From NCBI RefSeq assembly GCF_004135735.1, contig NZ_CP012670.1:8076501-8140500 (forward strand): a DNA stretch of 64,000 bases. Reading direction: 5' to 3'. A program made the translations under genes and the position numbers. How positions within the stretch are numbered: the stretch's first letter is position 1; every line of letters begins with the position of its first letter. A model generated the notes under the pieces. It was not told the origin of the DNA and ran no database searches. It saw only the letters and a list, made by a program, of their open reading frames with translations. Below, piece after piece: positions 19,670-27,338 of the stretch. The stretch is from Sorangium cellulosum (GTDB taxonomy: Bacteria; Myxococcota_A; Polyangia; Polyangiales; Polyangiaceae).

Positions 19670-20460
19670 TGGAGTCGCTCGAGGTCCCCAGCGAGACGCT
19701 GCTCCAGCTCGCCGACGCGCTCGAGGCGGGCCATGTGCGCGGTCCGCTCACGAAATTCGGGCTGCGCGCCTTCACGACGTCGGCGAGCGCGGTCCGGTCG
19801 CTGGAGGCGCTGCGGCAGACGGCGGGGAGCGAGGCCGCGCTCGCCGCCATGTGCCGCCTCGTGGTCGCGGAGCGGGCCGCCACGATGGCGCGCGCGCCCA
19901 GGGTGGAGCTGGTGTGGACCGGGCCGGAGCGCGCCGGCGCGTCGTCGCGGGACACCAAGGTGGTCGTCGCCGAGCTCTTCGCCCGGGCGCGGAGGTCGGT
20001 GCTCGTGTCGAGCTACAGCCTCAGCGGCGGAGCGACGCTGTTTGCGCCGCTCGCCGCGAGGATGGCGGAGATCCCGGCGCTGCGGGTCCGGATGTTCTTC
20101 GACCTCACGGTCGGCGACGACGGCATGTCGGGACCGCGCACGCGCGAGGCGCACGAAGCGCGCTTCGTCCAGCGCTTCCGCAAGTGGCACTGGCGCGGCG
20201 CGCGCGTCCCCGAGGTCTTCCATGACCCGCGCACCATCGATGACGACAGGATCAGCTTCCACGCCAAGTGCATTGTCATCGACGAGGAGATCGCCTTCGT
20301 CACGTCGGCCAACACCTCGGTGGTCGCACAGCAGGAGAACATCGAGGCGGGGGTGCTCATCGAGGACCGGCTCTTCGCGCTCGCGCTCGGCAAGCAGTTC
20401 GATGATCTCGTGACGGCCGGGCTGCTCGTGCCCGTACAGGGGCTTTCGGCGCTGCGGTGA
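19669..20460 (+). CDS. drmC: DISARM phospholipase D-like protein DrmC
   Basis: A 263-residue PLD-superfamily protein with a single HKD motif, HAKCIVIDEEIAFVTSAN, near residues 198-215, preceded by the usual strand SVLVSSYSLSG near 120. The single motif implies that the active site forms in a dimer. DrmC is the nuclease-like member of DISARM; in studied systems it is not always needed for protection. The ATG is at 19669, overlapping the drmB stop. It is the last gene of the block. Confidence 0.92.
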   Translation: MESLEVPSETLLQLADALEAGHVRGPLTKFGLRAFTTSASAVRSLEALRQTAGSEAALAAMCRLVVAERAATMARAPRVELVWTGPERAGASSRDTKVVVAELFARARRSVLVSSYSLSGGATLFAPLAARMAEIPALRVRMFFDLTVGDDGMSGPRTREAHEARFVQRFRKWHWRGARVPEVFHDPRTIDDDRISFHAKCIVIDEEIAFVTSANTSVVAQQENIEAGVLIEDRLFALALGKQFDDLVTAGLLVPVQGLSALR

Positions 20461-20551
20461 AGATCGAAGAGAACGTCGGCGGGTCCGGGGCAGGTCTCGA
20501 CCTCCCCGCCGCCTGCCCGGCCACGCACCCGCCCAGATCCCGAAGGTCGGG

Positions 20552-20570
20552 AGCAGCGCCTCGCGCTGCT
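20552..20570. terminator. possible bidirectional terminator after drmC
   Basis: AGCAGCGC, a 3-base loop, then GCGCTGCT: a perfect 8-bp stem between the converging drmC and epimerase genes. There is no U-tract, which is common in such GC-rich genomes. Confidence 0.4.
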
Positions 20571-20651
20571 TCCGTTCGCTCCGTCGCGCTCACGAGCGAG
20601 GGCCTGCTCGTCCCGCGGCCGGCGCGAGCCCTCCCGGGGCCGCCGCGCCCG

Positions 20652-21695
20652 TCAGAAGAACGCCTTCAACAGGCCGATCGCGCCCTGCTTCCAGGGCACG
20701 CGGTGGGTCACGCCCGAACGGCTCTCGAACTCGCTCCGGTGCGCCCGGTACCACTCAAGGTTGCGCACCAGCGCGTCCTTGTTCGAGTATTTCGGCGCGA
20801 AGCCGAGCAGCCGCTCGGCCTTCTCGATCGACACGAACGAGTCCTTCGATGCCGTCTCGTAGACCCACTTGTAGAGCGGCGATAGGCCCATCGCCTCGAG
20901 CGCGCGCAGACCGAGCACCGCCGGCGCCGCGGGGAAGGGCACGATCTTCTTGCCCTTGCCCGCCGCGTCGAGCACCGCCTGGTAGTCCTCGCCCATGGTG
21001 GTGAAATCCTTCGCGCCGATGTTGAAGGTGTCGTTGGCCACCGACGCATCCTTCGTCATGCACAGGGTGATGGCCTCGCAGAGATCGGCCACGTCGAGGA
21101 GCTGGTAGCGGTTCTTGCCGTTGCCGATCATGGGGAAGCCCTTGCCGTCGAGCGCCCAGTCGTAGAGCAGGGCGAAGACGCCCAGCCGCTCCGGACCGAT
21201 GAAGGACTTTGGCCGGATGATGGGGACCACGAGCCCTCGGCCGCGCTCTTCCAGGCACACGAGCTCGGCCTGGATCTTGGCCTGCCCGTAGGGACCCACG
21301 CCGTCGAGCCGGTCGTCCTCACCGAGCGGGTGGTGGTCGGGGATGCCGTACACGGCCGTGGAGGAGATGTGTACGGCGCGCTCGACGCCGTGACGGCGCG
21401 CGGCGCTCATGACCACGCGCGTGCCGATCACGTCGGTCGTGTAGATCTCCTCCGGCGTGTACAGGGGCAGCGCCGCCGCCGTGTGCACGACGAAGTCCTG
21501 CCCCTTCACCGCCGCGTCGACGACCGCTGCGTCGCGGATGTCCCCGCGCACCTCGCGGATGCGTGACCGCTCGGGGTAATCGAAGTCCAGGAGATCGAGC
21601 GACGTGACCTCATAGCCGCGCTCGAGCAGGTGCCGCACCAGATTGATCCCGAGGAAGCCCGCGCCGCCCGTGATCAGGACCTTCTTCTTGCTCAT
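20652..21695 (-). CDS. NAD-dependent epimerase/dehydratase (extended SDR)
   Basis: A 347-residue short-chain dehydrogenase of the extended type. The NAD-binding loop GGAGFLG is at residues 10-16, the catalytic serine region HISSTAVYG is near 110, and the catalytic YGQAK (YxxxK) is near 135. Such enzymes alter nucleotide sugars; the substrate cannot be told from sequence. It starts at ATG 21695, 42 bases after the stop of the deoxyhypusine-synthase-like gene, so the two probably form an operon with that gene first. Confidence 0.88.
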   Translation of the reverse strand: MSKKKVLITGGAGFLGINLVRHLLERGYEVTSLDLLDFDYPERSRIREVRGDIRDAAVVDAAVKGQDFVVHTAAALPLYTPEEIYTTDVIGTRVVMSAARRHGVERAVHISSTAVYGIPDHHPLGEDDRLDGVGPYGQAKIQAELVCLEERGRGLVVPIIRPKSFIGPERLGVFALLYDWALDGKGFPMIGNGKNRYQLLDVADLCEAITLCMTKDASVANDTFNIGAKDFTTMGEDYQAVLDAAGKGKKIVPFPAAPAVLGLRALEAMGLSPLYKWVYETASKDSFVSIEKAERLLGFAPKYSNKDALVRNLEWYRAHRSEFESRSGVTHRVPWKQGAIGLLKAFF

Positions 21696-21737
21696 CGTCT
21701 TGCAACCTCGCTTCAGGGCAAAGAGAGCCGCCGGCGC

Positions 21738-22775
21738 TCACGCGCCGTGCGCCTCGATGATGGCCCGCGCCTCGTCCGGTTGACGCTTGCACTCGAGCAG
21801 CGCTCCGAGCAGGAGCGGCGCCACGATGGTCGCGTCCGACTCGATCACGAACATGGGCGTGTCCGCGGTCAGCTTGTCCCAGGTGATCTTCTCGTTCGGC
21901 GTGGCGCCGGAGTACGAGCCGTAGGATGTCGTCGAGTCGGAGATCTGGCAGAAGTAGGCCCAGGGCCGGGCCGGCTCGCCGAGATCGTATTTGAGCGACG
22001 GCACCACGCAGATGGGGAAGTCCCCCGCGATGCCCCCGCCGATCTGGAAGAACCCCACGCCGGCGCCGGCGCTGAGCGCGCGGTACTGATCGTAGAGCTC
22101 GGCCATGTACTCGATGCCCGACTTCACGATGCTCGCGCTGCACTCGCCCCGCTTCACATAGGACGCGAAGATGTTGCCGAAGGTCGAGTCCTCGTGGCCC
22201 GGGACGACCAGCGGCAGCCCGGCCTCCGCGGCGGCGAGCAACCAGCACTCCTCGGGCGGTCCGCGGTGGAGCGCGGGCTCGACCGCCCGGATCAGCTCGT
22301 AGAAGTACTCGTGCCAGAAGCGGCGCTCGCCGCGCGCCGTCGCCCGCTCCCACATGGGGACGATGTGCTTCTCTACCGCACGGAAAGCCTCGTCCTCGGG
22401 GATGCTGGTGTCGGTCACGCGCCGCATCCGGTTTTCGAGGATCCGTGTGTCGTCCTGCTTGGTGAAGTAACGGTAGTCGGGGAAGTCGCGGTAATCGTCA
22501 TGCGCCACGAGGCGGAACAGCGACTCCTCCAGGTTGGCGCCGGTCACCGACATGCCGTGGATGAGGCCGGCGCGGATGGCGGGCGCCAGCGTGATGCCGA
22601 GCTGGGCCGAGGACATCGCCCCGGCCACGGCCCAGAACATCTTCCCCCCGCGCTCGATGTGCTCCCAGTAGGCGAGGAGCGCGTCGCGCGTCGCGCGAGC
22701 GTTGAAATTCTTGTAGTTGCGCAGAACGAACGTGAGCAGGGGCAGCGTCGTGGACGCCCTCTCTGTCCCAGCCAT
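21738..22775 (-). CDS. deoxyhypusine-synthase-like protein
   Basis: A 345-residue protein with the deoxyhypusine synthase fold signatures: a central VPGHEDSTFGNIFASY, then IGGGIAGDFPICVVPSL, and the C-terminal ISDSTTSYGSYSGATPNEKITW, which corresponds to the DGSDSGA.PDEA.SW region of true DHS. In eukaryotic DHS the catalytic lysine follows the GGG loop (GGGVVKHH); here that site reads GGGIAGDF, so no lysine is at the expected place. Bacteria lack eIF5A, and bacterial DHS-like proteins are thought to act on polyamines or similar amines instead. The reaction is unknown. It probably shares a transcript with the epimerase downstream. Confidence 0.82.
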   Translation of the reverse strand: MAGTERASTTLPLLTFVLRNYKNFNARATRDALLAYWEHIERGGKMFWAVAGAMSSAQLGITLAPAIRAGLIHGMSVTGANLEESLFRLVAHDDYRDFPDYRYFTKQDDTRILENRMRRVTDTSIPEDEAFRAVEKHIVPMWERATARGERRFWHEYFYELIRAVEPALHRGPPEECWLLAAAEAGLPLVVPGHEDSTFGNIFASYVKRGECSASIVKSGIEYMAELYDQYRALSAGAGVGFFQIGGGIAGDFPICVVPSLKYDLGEPARPWAYFCQISDSTTSYGSYSGATPNEKITWDKLTADTPMFVIESDATIVAPLLLGALLECKRQPDEARAIIEAHGA

Positions 22776-23030
22776 GTTTCACCGAACCTCGGCGACCACG
22801 GAGGTCGTCCCGGTGGTCTCGGGCCGCGCAGGCCACCGGGGACGCTCTACGGACCGGCGAAGGCCGGGCCGCCATCGCAGCGTCGGGTGGCTCCATGGAT
22901 CCGTAGCACGCATCGGGAGGATCGTGTCAAGACCGTCTCGACGGGCGGGGACCTGTGCGCGCGACGTGCACCGCCCGGGCAGGGCGAGCGCGACCATGGC
23001 GCGACATGCCCTGCGCCCTCCTCCGTCTTA

Positions 23031-23370
23031 CCTCTCCCGTCTCCCGTCTTACCTCTCCCGTCTTCCGTCCTCGTCTGGCCTCTTCGTGCGCGTGCGCGTG
23101 CGCGTGCGCGCTCATCCCTTGCACGTCTCTCGTCATTCGCTTCGGCCTCTGTCCGCGAATTCATGATCGTGCGAGGGCTCGACACGATCGCGCACGAGGA
23201 CGCGGACGGAATGAGCGCGCACGCGCACGCGCACGCGCACGCGCACGAAGAGGGAAGACGGGAGGCGGGAGACGGGAGACGGGAGACGGGAGACGGGAGG
23301 TGGGAGACGGGAGACGGGAGACGGGAGACGGGAGACGGGAGACGGGAGACGGGAGACGGAAGATGGGATG
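23031..23370. repeat. large inverted repeat with heptamer and hexamer microsatellites
   Basis: This fills most of the ~640-base gap before the DHS-like gene. The arm 23079-23115 (CCTCTTC then alternating GTGCGC hexamers) is the reverse complement of 23211-23253, apart from one extra hexamer in the second arm. The central loop is about 95 bases. Outward from the right arm, the heptamer GGGAGAC is repeated about 16 times to ~23370 with a few variants; outward from the left arm, shorter GTCTCCC/GTCTTCC runs mirror it. The whole could extrude as a cruciform or fold in RNA. No gene is seen here. Confidence 0.85.
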
Positions 23371-23417
23371 GACGGGACATGGAAGACGGGGTGGTCGGGA
23401 GACGTAAACGCTCTCCC

Positions 23418-24413
23418 TCACCCCCCCGCGAGCCGCCGCGCGATCTCCTCGCGCTGCCTCCTCGCCGCGCGCGCCAGCGCGAGCTGCCCCGCGGCACGGT
23501 GCAGGTTGTGGGCCACGCGCGTCGGAAACCGCGCCGCGTCCCAGCCGAAGTACCGATCCTCGAACGCGTCCCGGCAAAACCGCGCCGCGAGCTCCAGCGC
23601 GATCCTCTCCGGGGCGTCCGCGAGCGCCTCCCTCTCCTCCGCGCCGAACGGCCTCACCTCCCGGTAGCCCGCCACCGCGGCCGCGAACACCTCGAGATCG
23701 AAGCGCGCCTCGGTCGAGTCCTCCCCGGCCGGGTTGCACCACGATCGCCACGCGTCGCCGAGCTCCACGTCGATCGGCTGGAGCGCGAGCGTGTCCAGGT
23801 CGATGAGGCAGAGCCCCTCTCCCCCCTCCGAGAAGCGCAGGTTCGAGATCTTCAGGTCCCCATGGCAGTGCCGGGGCGGGAGATCCAGCCGCCCCTGCCA
23901 CGTGCGCCACGCGTCGAGGATCGCGTCCGCGAGCCTCCTCCCCTCGCCCCCCGTGGCCGCGGCGTCGAGGCGCTCCATGTGCTGCGCCGTGTCGTGCGCG
24001 CCGGCCCGCACGTGCCGGTAGCCGTGCTCGAGATCCTCCACCGCCCGGTGAAAGCGCGCCACCAGCGCGCCCGCGGCGCGGGCGAGCGCCGGCGTTCCGA
24101 CGCGGTGGTGCGTGCGGCCCGGGATGAAGTCCATCGCCCGCCACACCGCGCCCCCGGCGTCGCGCGCCCACAGGGCGCCGTCGTCGGTGCGCGCGAGGCG
24201 CGGCGTGGCCAGGCCGCGGGCGGCCAGGTGCGCCGTCACCGCCTCGATGTCGTCGTGCACCTCCGGCGCGAAGACCGGGCTCACCCGCTGGACGATGAAC
24301 CGCGGCGGCTCGCCCGCCACCCACGTTGCGTTCAGGTTGCCCTGGTCCTCGCAGCGGCGAAGGCCGAGGCCGCGGAGCGAGGCCCACGCGTCCGGGATCA
24401 TGTCCGGGCTCAT
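23418..24413 (-). CDS. aminoglycoside/choline-type phosphotransferase
   Basis: A 331-residue kinase-fold protein of the APH/choline-kinase family. It has the catalytic loop HCHGDLKISNLRF (the HGD..N pattern) near residue 187 and the metal-binding LIDLDT near 207, plus an N-terminal NLNATWVAGEPPRFIVQRV that matches the lysine-poor start of N-acetylhexosamine-kinase-like members. The substrate could be a sugar or small alcohol; resistance function is not indicated. Start ATG is 24413. The repeat-rich gap lies downstream, so it is probably transcribed separately from the DHS-like gene. Confidence 0.85.
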   Translation of the reverse strand: MSPDMIPDAWASLRGLGLRRCEDQGNLNATWVAGEPPRFIVQRVSPVFAPEVHDDIEAVTAHLAARGLATPRLARTDDGALWARDAGGAVWRAMDFIPGRTHHRVGTPALARAAGALVARFHRAVEDLEHGYRHVRAGAHDTAQHMERLDAAATGGEGRRLADAILDAWRTWQGRLDLPPRHCHGDLKISNLRFSEGGEGLCLIDLDTLALQPIDVELGDAWRSWCNPAGEDSTEARFDLEVFAAAVAGYREVRPFGAEEREALADAPERIALELAARFCRDAFEDRYFGWDAARFPTRVAHNLHRAAGQLALARAARRQREEIARRLAGG

Positions 24414-24601
24414 CGGAGCGCGAGGCTACCTGCGCTCCCCCTCCGCCACCAGCACCCCGCGCTCCCCCGCCACCACCAGCGCCCCCGGCCGAGCCTCGAC
24501 CGCACGCGCACGGCTGACCTCGCTCCGACAGCCGGCGCGGCCCCGCGATCGTGCCCCTCGCTGTTCATCCAGGGCGCACCGTGATAATCGCGCAGGGGTT
24601 C

Positions 24602-25402
24602 ATGCGAATCTGCGCCATCATTCCCGCCTACCAGGCCGAGCGCAACGTGGGGGACGTCACGCGCGAGGCGCTGCGGGTCGACGCGCTGGCGGGCGCGGTC
24701 TTCGTGGTCGACGACGGCTCCAGCGATCGGACGGCCGAGCGCGCGCGCGCGGCCGGGGCGTCCGTGCTGCTCCACCCCGTCAACCTCGGCAAGGGCGCCG
24801 CCCTGCGCACGGGCATGGAGTTCGCCCTGGCCGCGGGGTTCGACGTGGCGATCACCCTGGACGCGGACGGTCAGCATCCGCCCGACGAAGCGCGGCGCCT
24901 CCTCGACGCCGACGCCGACCCCGAGGCGCTCGTGCTCGGCGTCCGGGACCTCGTCGCCGCCGGCGCGCCGCGCGCGAACCAGATCTCGAACCGCATCTCG
25001 AACTTCTTCCTCTCGCTCTTCGCCGGCCGCCCGTTCGCGGACACGCAGTGCGGCCTGCGCCGCTACCCGCTCCGGCGCACGCTCTCGCTCGACGCGCGCG
25101 ACGACGGCTACGCCTTCGAGGCCGAGATCCTCCTGCGCGCCGTGGCCGCCGGCGTCCGCATCGTCGAGGCGCCCACCCGGGTCATCTATCCGCCCGAGGA
25201 CGAGCGGCTCACCCACTTCGACAGCGTGCGCGATCCGGCGCGGATCGTGGCCCGCGTCGTCGCGACGCTCGCGCTCACGCGCGGCCTCCGCCACGTGCCC
25301 GCCGCGCCGGCGCCGTTCCCGCCGGCGCGCCGCCCCGCCGCGAGCCCGCGCGTCCCCGATCTCGATCCGCGCCCGTCGCAGCCGACCGCGGCGCCGCCCT
25401 GA
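24602..25402 (+). CDS. family 2 glycosyltransferase (dolichyl-phosphate mannosyltransferase-like)
   Basis: A 266-residue GT-A enzyme: IIPAYQAERNVGDV at the N-terminus, VVDDGSSDRT near residue 37, NLGKGAALRTGME near 60, and ITLDADGQHPPDE (DxD-type metal site) near 83, then AFEAEILLRA. This fits DPM1- or UgtP-type enzymes that transfer a sugar from a nucleotide donor to a lipid carrier at the inner membrane face; no membrane helix is evident. The ATG at 24602 is preferred over 24551 because AGGGG precedes it and the protein then starts directly at the first strand. Confidence 0.9.
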   Translation: MRICAIIPAYQAERNVGDVTREALRVDALAGAVFVVDDGSSDRTAERARAAGASVLLHPVNLGKGAALRTGMEFALAAGFDVAITLDADGQHPPDEARRLLDADADPEALVLGVRDLVAAGAPRANQISNRISNFFLSLFAGRPFADTQCGLRRYPLRRTLSLDARDDGYAFEAEILLRAVAAGVRIVEAPTRVIYPPEDERLTHFDSVRDPARIVARVVATLALTRGLRHVPAAPAPFPPARRPAASPRVPDLDPRPSQPTAAPP

Positions 25403-25406
25403 TCCC

Positions 25407-25497
25407 GGTGGACGACGTGACCTCCCCCCGGAGCACGACGTGACCTCCTCCCCGGAGCACGACGTGACCTCCTCCCCGGAGCACGACGTGACCCACC
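25407..25497 (+). repeat. 24-bp tandem repeat at the 5' end of the C45 gene
   Basis: About three and a half copies of a unit containing GACGTGACCTCCTCCCCGGA run across the intergenic gap and into the first codons of the next gene. One copy differs in length, so only the later GTG codons are in frame. Changes in copy number would shift or extend the N-terminus. Confidence 0.8.
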
Positions 25498-27053
25498 GGG
25501 CCGCCCCCGGCGCGGGCCCGTCGCGGACGCCGTCGTCGCGCCTCGCCTCGCGGACGCCGTCGTCGCGCCTCGCCCGCCACCGCCGCAAGCTCATCGCGGC
25601 CGCGGCGCTCCTCGCCGCGCCGTTCCTCGCGCACCTCGCCGTCGGCGCGGCGACCCGGATCGAGCCGCCCCCGATCCGCGCCGCCGCCGGCGAGCCCGCC
25701 GTCGGGCCGGACGGCCTGCGCGTCCTCGGCCCCGCGTACGTGCGCCGCCGCGGCCGCATCCTCGAGGCGCGCCTCTCCGGCTCGCCCGAGGAGATCGGCC
25801 ACCAGCACGGCCGGCTCTTCTACCCGGAGATGGTCCGGAACGAGGGCACCCTCCACGAGCAGCTCCGCCTCCACGTGCCCGTCGCGCCGCTCCGGTGGCT
25901 CCTCATGGACCTCGCGCGCCTCCAGTTCCGCGGCGTGGACCAGGGCATGACCGACGGCGCGCGGCGCGAGATCGCCGCGCAGGCCCGCGCCTTCTCGCCC
26001 GACCCGTTCGAGGGCTCCCTGTCCACGTACCACCGCTTCGTCTTCCTCCAGTCGCTCTACGACATCGCGCTGTCGTTCGAGCACTCCCCGCTCCTCGGCT
26101 GCACCAGCTTCGCGCTCACCGGCGGCGCGTCCGCGGGGGGCCACGCCGTGCTCGCCCGCAACTTCGACTTCGAGGCCGGGCCCATCTTCGACGAGGGCAA
26201 GGCGGTGTTCCTCGTCCACGAGGAGGGCAAGATCCCGTACGCCTCGGTGTCCTGGCCCGGCCTGGTCGGCGCGGTCACGGGCATGAACGCCGCGGGCCTC
26301 GCGCTCGTCGTCCACGGCGGCAGGGCCGGCGAGCCGCGCGCCGCGGGCGAGCCGGTCGTGCACACGATGCGCGCGGTGCTCGGCCGCGCGCGCGGCGTGG
26401 ACGAGGCGCTCGCGCTGCTCCGCGACCCCGCGCACGCGCCCATGGTGTCCCACCTCGTGATGCTGGTCGACGCGGGCGGCCGCGTCGCGATCGCCGAGCG
26501 CGCGCCCCACGCGCCGCTCCACGCGCGCGTCCCCGACGGCGCCGCGCAAGCGGGGAGCAAGGTTCCGCTCACCAACCACTTCGAGGGGCCGCTCGCCAGC
26601 GACCCGCGCAACCTGCGCGTCGAGGCCGAGACCTCGACCCGCGCGCGGCGCGCCCGCCTCGACGAGCGGCTCGCCGCGCTGCCCACGGGCGCCACGATCG
26701 AGGCGGTCGTCGACATCCTGCGCGACCGGCGCGGGCCCGGCGGCGCGCCGCTGCCGCTCGGCGACCGGCGCGCCATCGACGCGCTCATCGCGACGCACGC
26801 CGTCGTCATGGATGCGACGGCGCGCGTGCTGTGGGTGAGTGAGGGTCCGCACCTGGTCGGCCGCTTCCTGCGGTTCGATCTGGCGCGGCTGCTCGACCCG
26901 GCCTTCGACCCCGCGTCCGACGCGGCCGAGCCCGCGGCGCTGCCCGAGGATCCGCTGCTCACGAGCGGCGACTACGCCGCCTGGGAGCGCGCCGGCGCTC
27001 CCCACCCCGGCGGCGAGCGCGGCGGCGACGCGGGCGGGTCGACGACGCCCTGA
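25440..27053 (+). CDS. C45 family autoproteolytic acyltransferase/hydrolase
   Basis: A 537-residue protein with a repeated N-terminal stretch, a membrane or signal helix LIAAAALLAAPFLAHLAVG near residue 52, and the isopenicillin-N-acyltransferase (AAT/phospholipase B-like) core: GSPEEIGHQHGRLF near 118, then GCTSFAL near 222, where the Cys would become the N-terminal nucleophile after self-cleavage, then HAVLARNFDFEAG. It probably acts outside the cytoplasm on an amide-linked acyl group. The start is unsure: GTG at 25440 is the first in-frame start, but it lies in the tandem repeat. A second 30-bp repeat (GCGGACGCCGTCGTCGCGCC twice) falls at codons 29-45. An imperfect 45-bp duplication spans its stop codon at 27025-27120. 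Confidence 0.85.
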   Translation: MTSSPEHDVTSSPEHDVTHRAAPGAGPSRTPSSRLASRTPSSRLARHRRKLIAAAALLAAPFLAHLAVGAATRIEPPPIRAAAGEPAVGPDGLRVLGPAYVRRRGRILEARLSGSPEEIGHQHGRLFYPEMVRNEGTLHEQLRLHVPVAPLRWLLMDLARLQFRGVDQGMTDGARREIAAQARAFSPDPFEGSLSTYHRFVFLQSLYDIALSFEHSPLLGCTSFALTGGASAGGHAVLARNFDFEAGPIFDEGKAVFLVHEEGKIPYASVSWPGLVGAVTGMNAAGLALVVHGGRAGEPRAAGEPVVHTMRAVLGRARGVDEALALLRDPAHAPMVSHLVMLVDAGGRVAIAERAPHAPLHARVPDGAAQAGSKVPLTNHFEGPLASDPRNLRVEAETSTRARRARLDERLAALPTGATIEAVVDILRDRRGPGGAPLPLGDRRAIDALIATHAVVMDATARVLWVSEGPHLVGRFLRFDLARLLDPAFDPASDAAEPAALPEDPLLTSGDYAAWERAGAPHPGGERGGDAGGSTTP

Positions 27054-27338
27054 GGCGACGCAGGTCGTCGCCGGGGCGGCGGCGCGGGCGGGTCGACGGC
27101 GCGCCGAGGCGACGCTGGCCATCGCCGGACGTTCAGTGAAGCGGCGCGGCCTCCGCCGCGCGCGCAGGTTTCAATAAGTTTGCGAGGCCGTGACGTACCC
27201 CACCGTCGCACACCGGCGGCAGGACACTTCTCGTCCGGTCCTGTCCTACCGCGAGATTGCCTAGCGCGAGCTTCCGACTGACAATGCGATCCGGCGCGCA
27301 AGGACGCGGCCAAGGAGCGGCGCACGGTCGACCGGACC

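Noticed and set aside
23031..23370. Possible CRISPR array in the GGGAGAC repeats
   Set aside because: Units are seven bases, directly adjacent, with no spacers and no cas genes nearby.
21630..24584. A 984-residue plus-strand frame over the epimerase to phosphotransferase region
   Set aside because: It spans three minus-strand genes with clear motifs and passes through simple repeats; it is a shadow.
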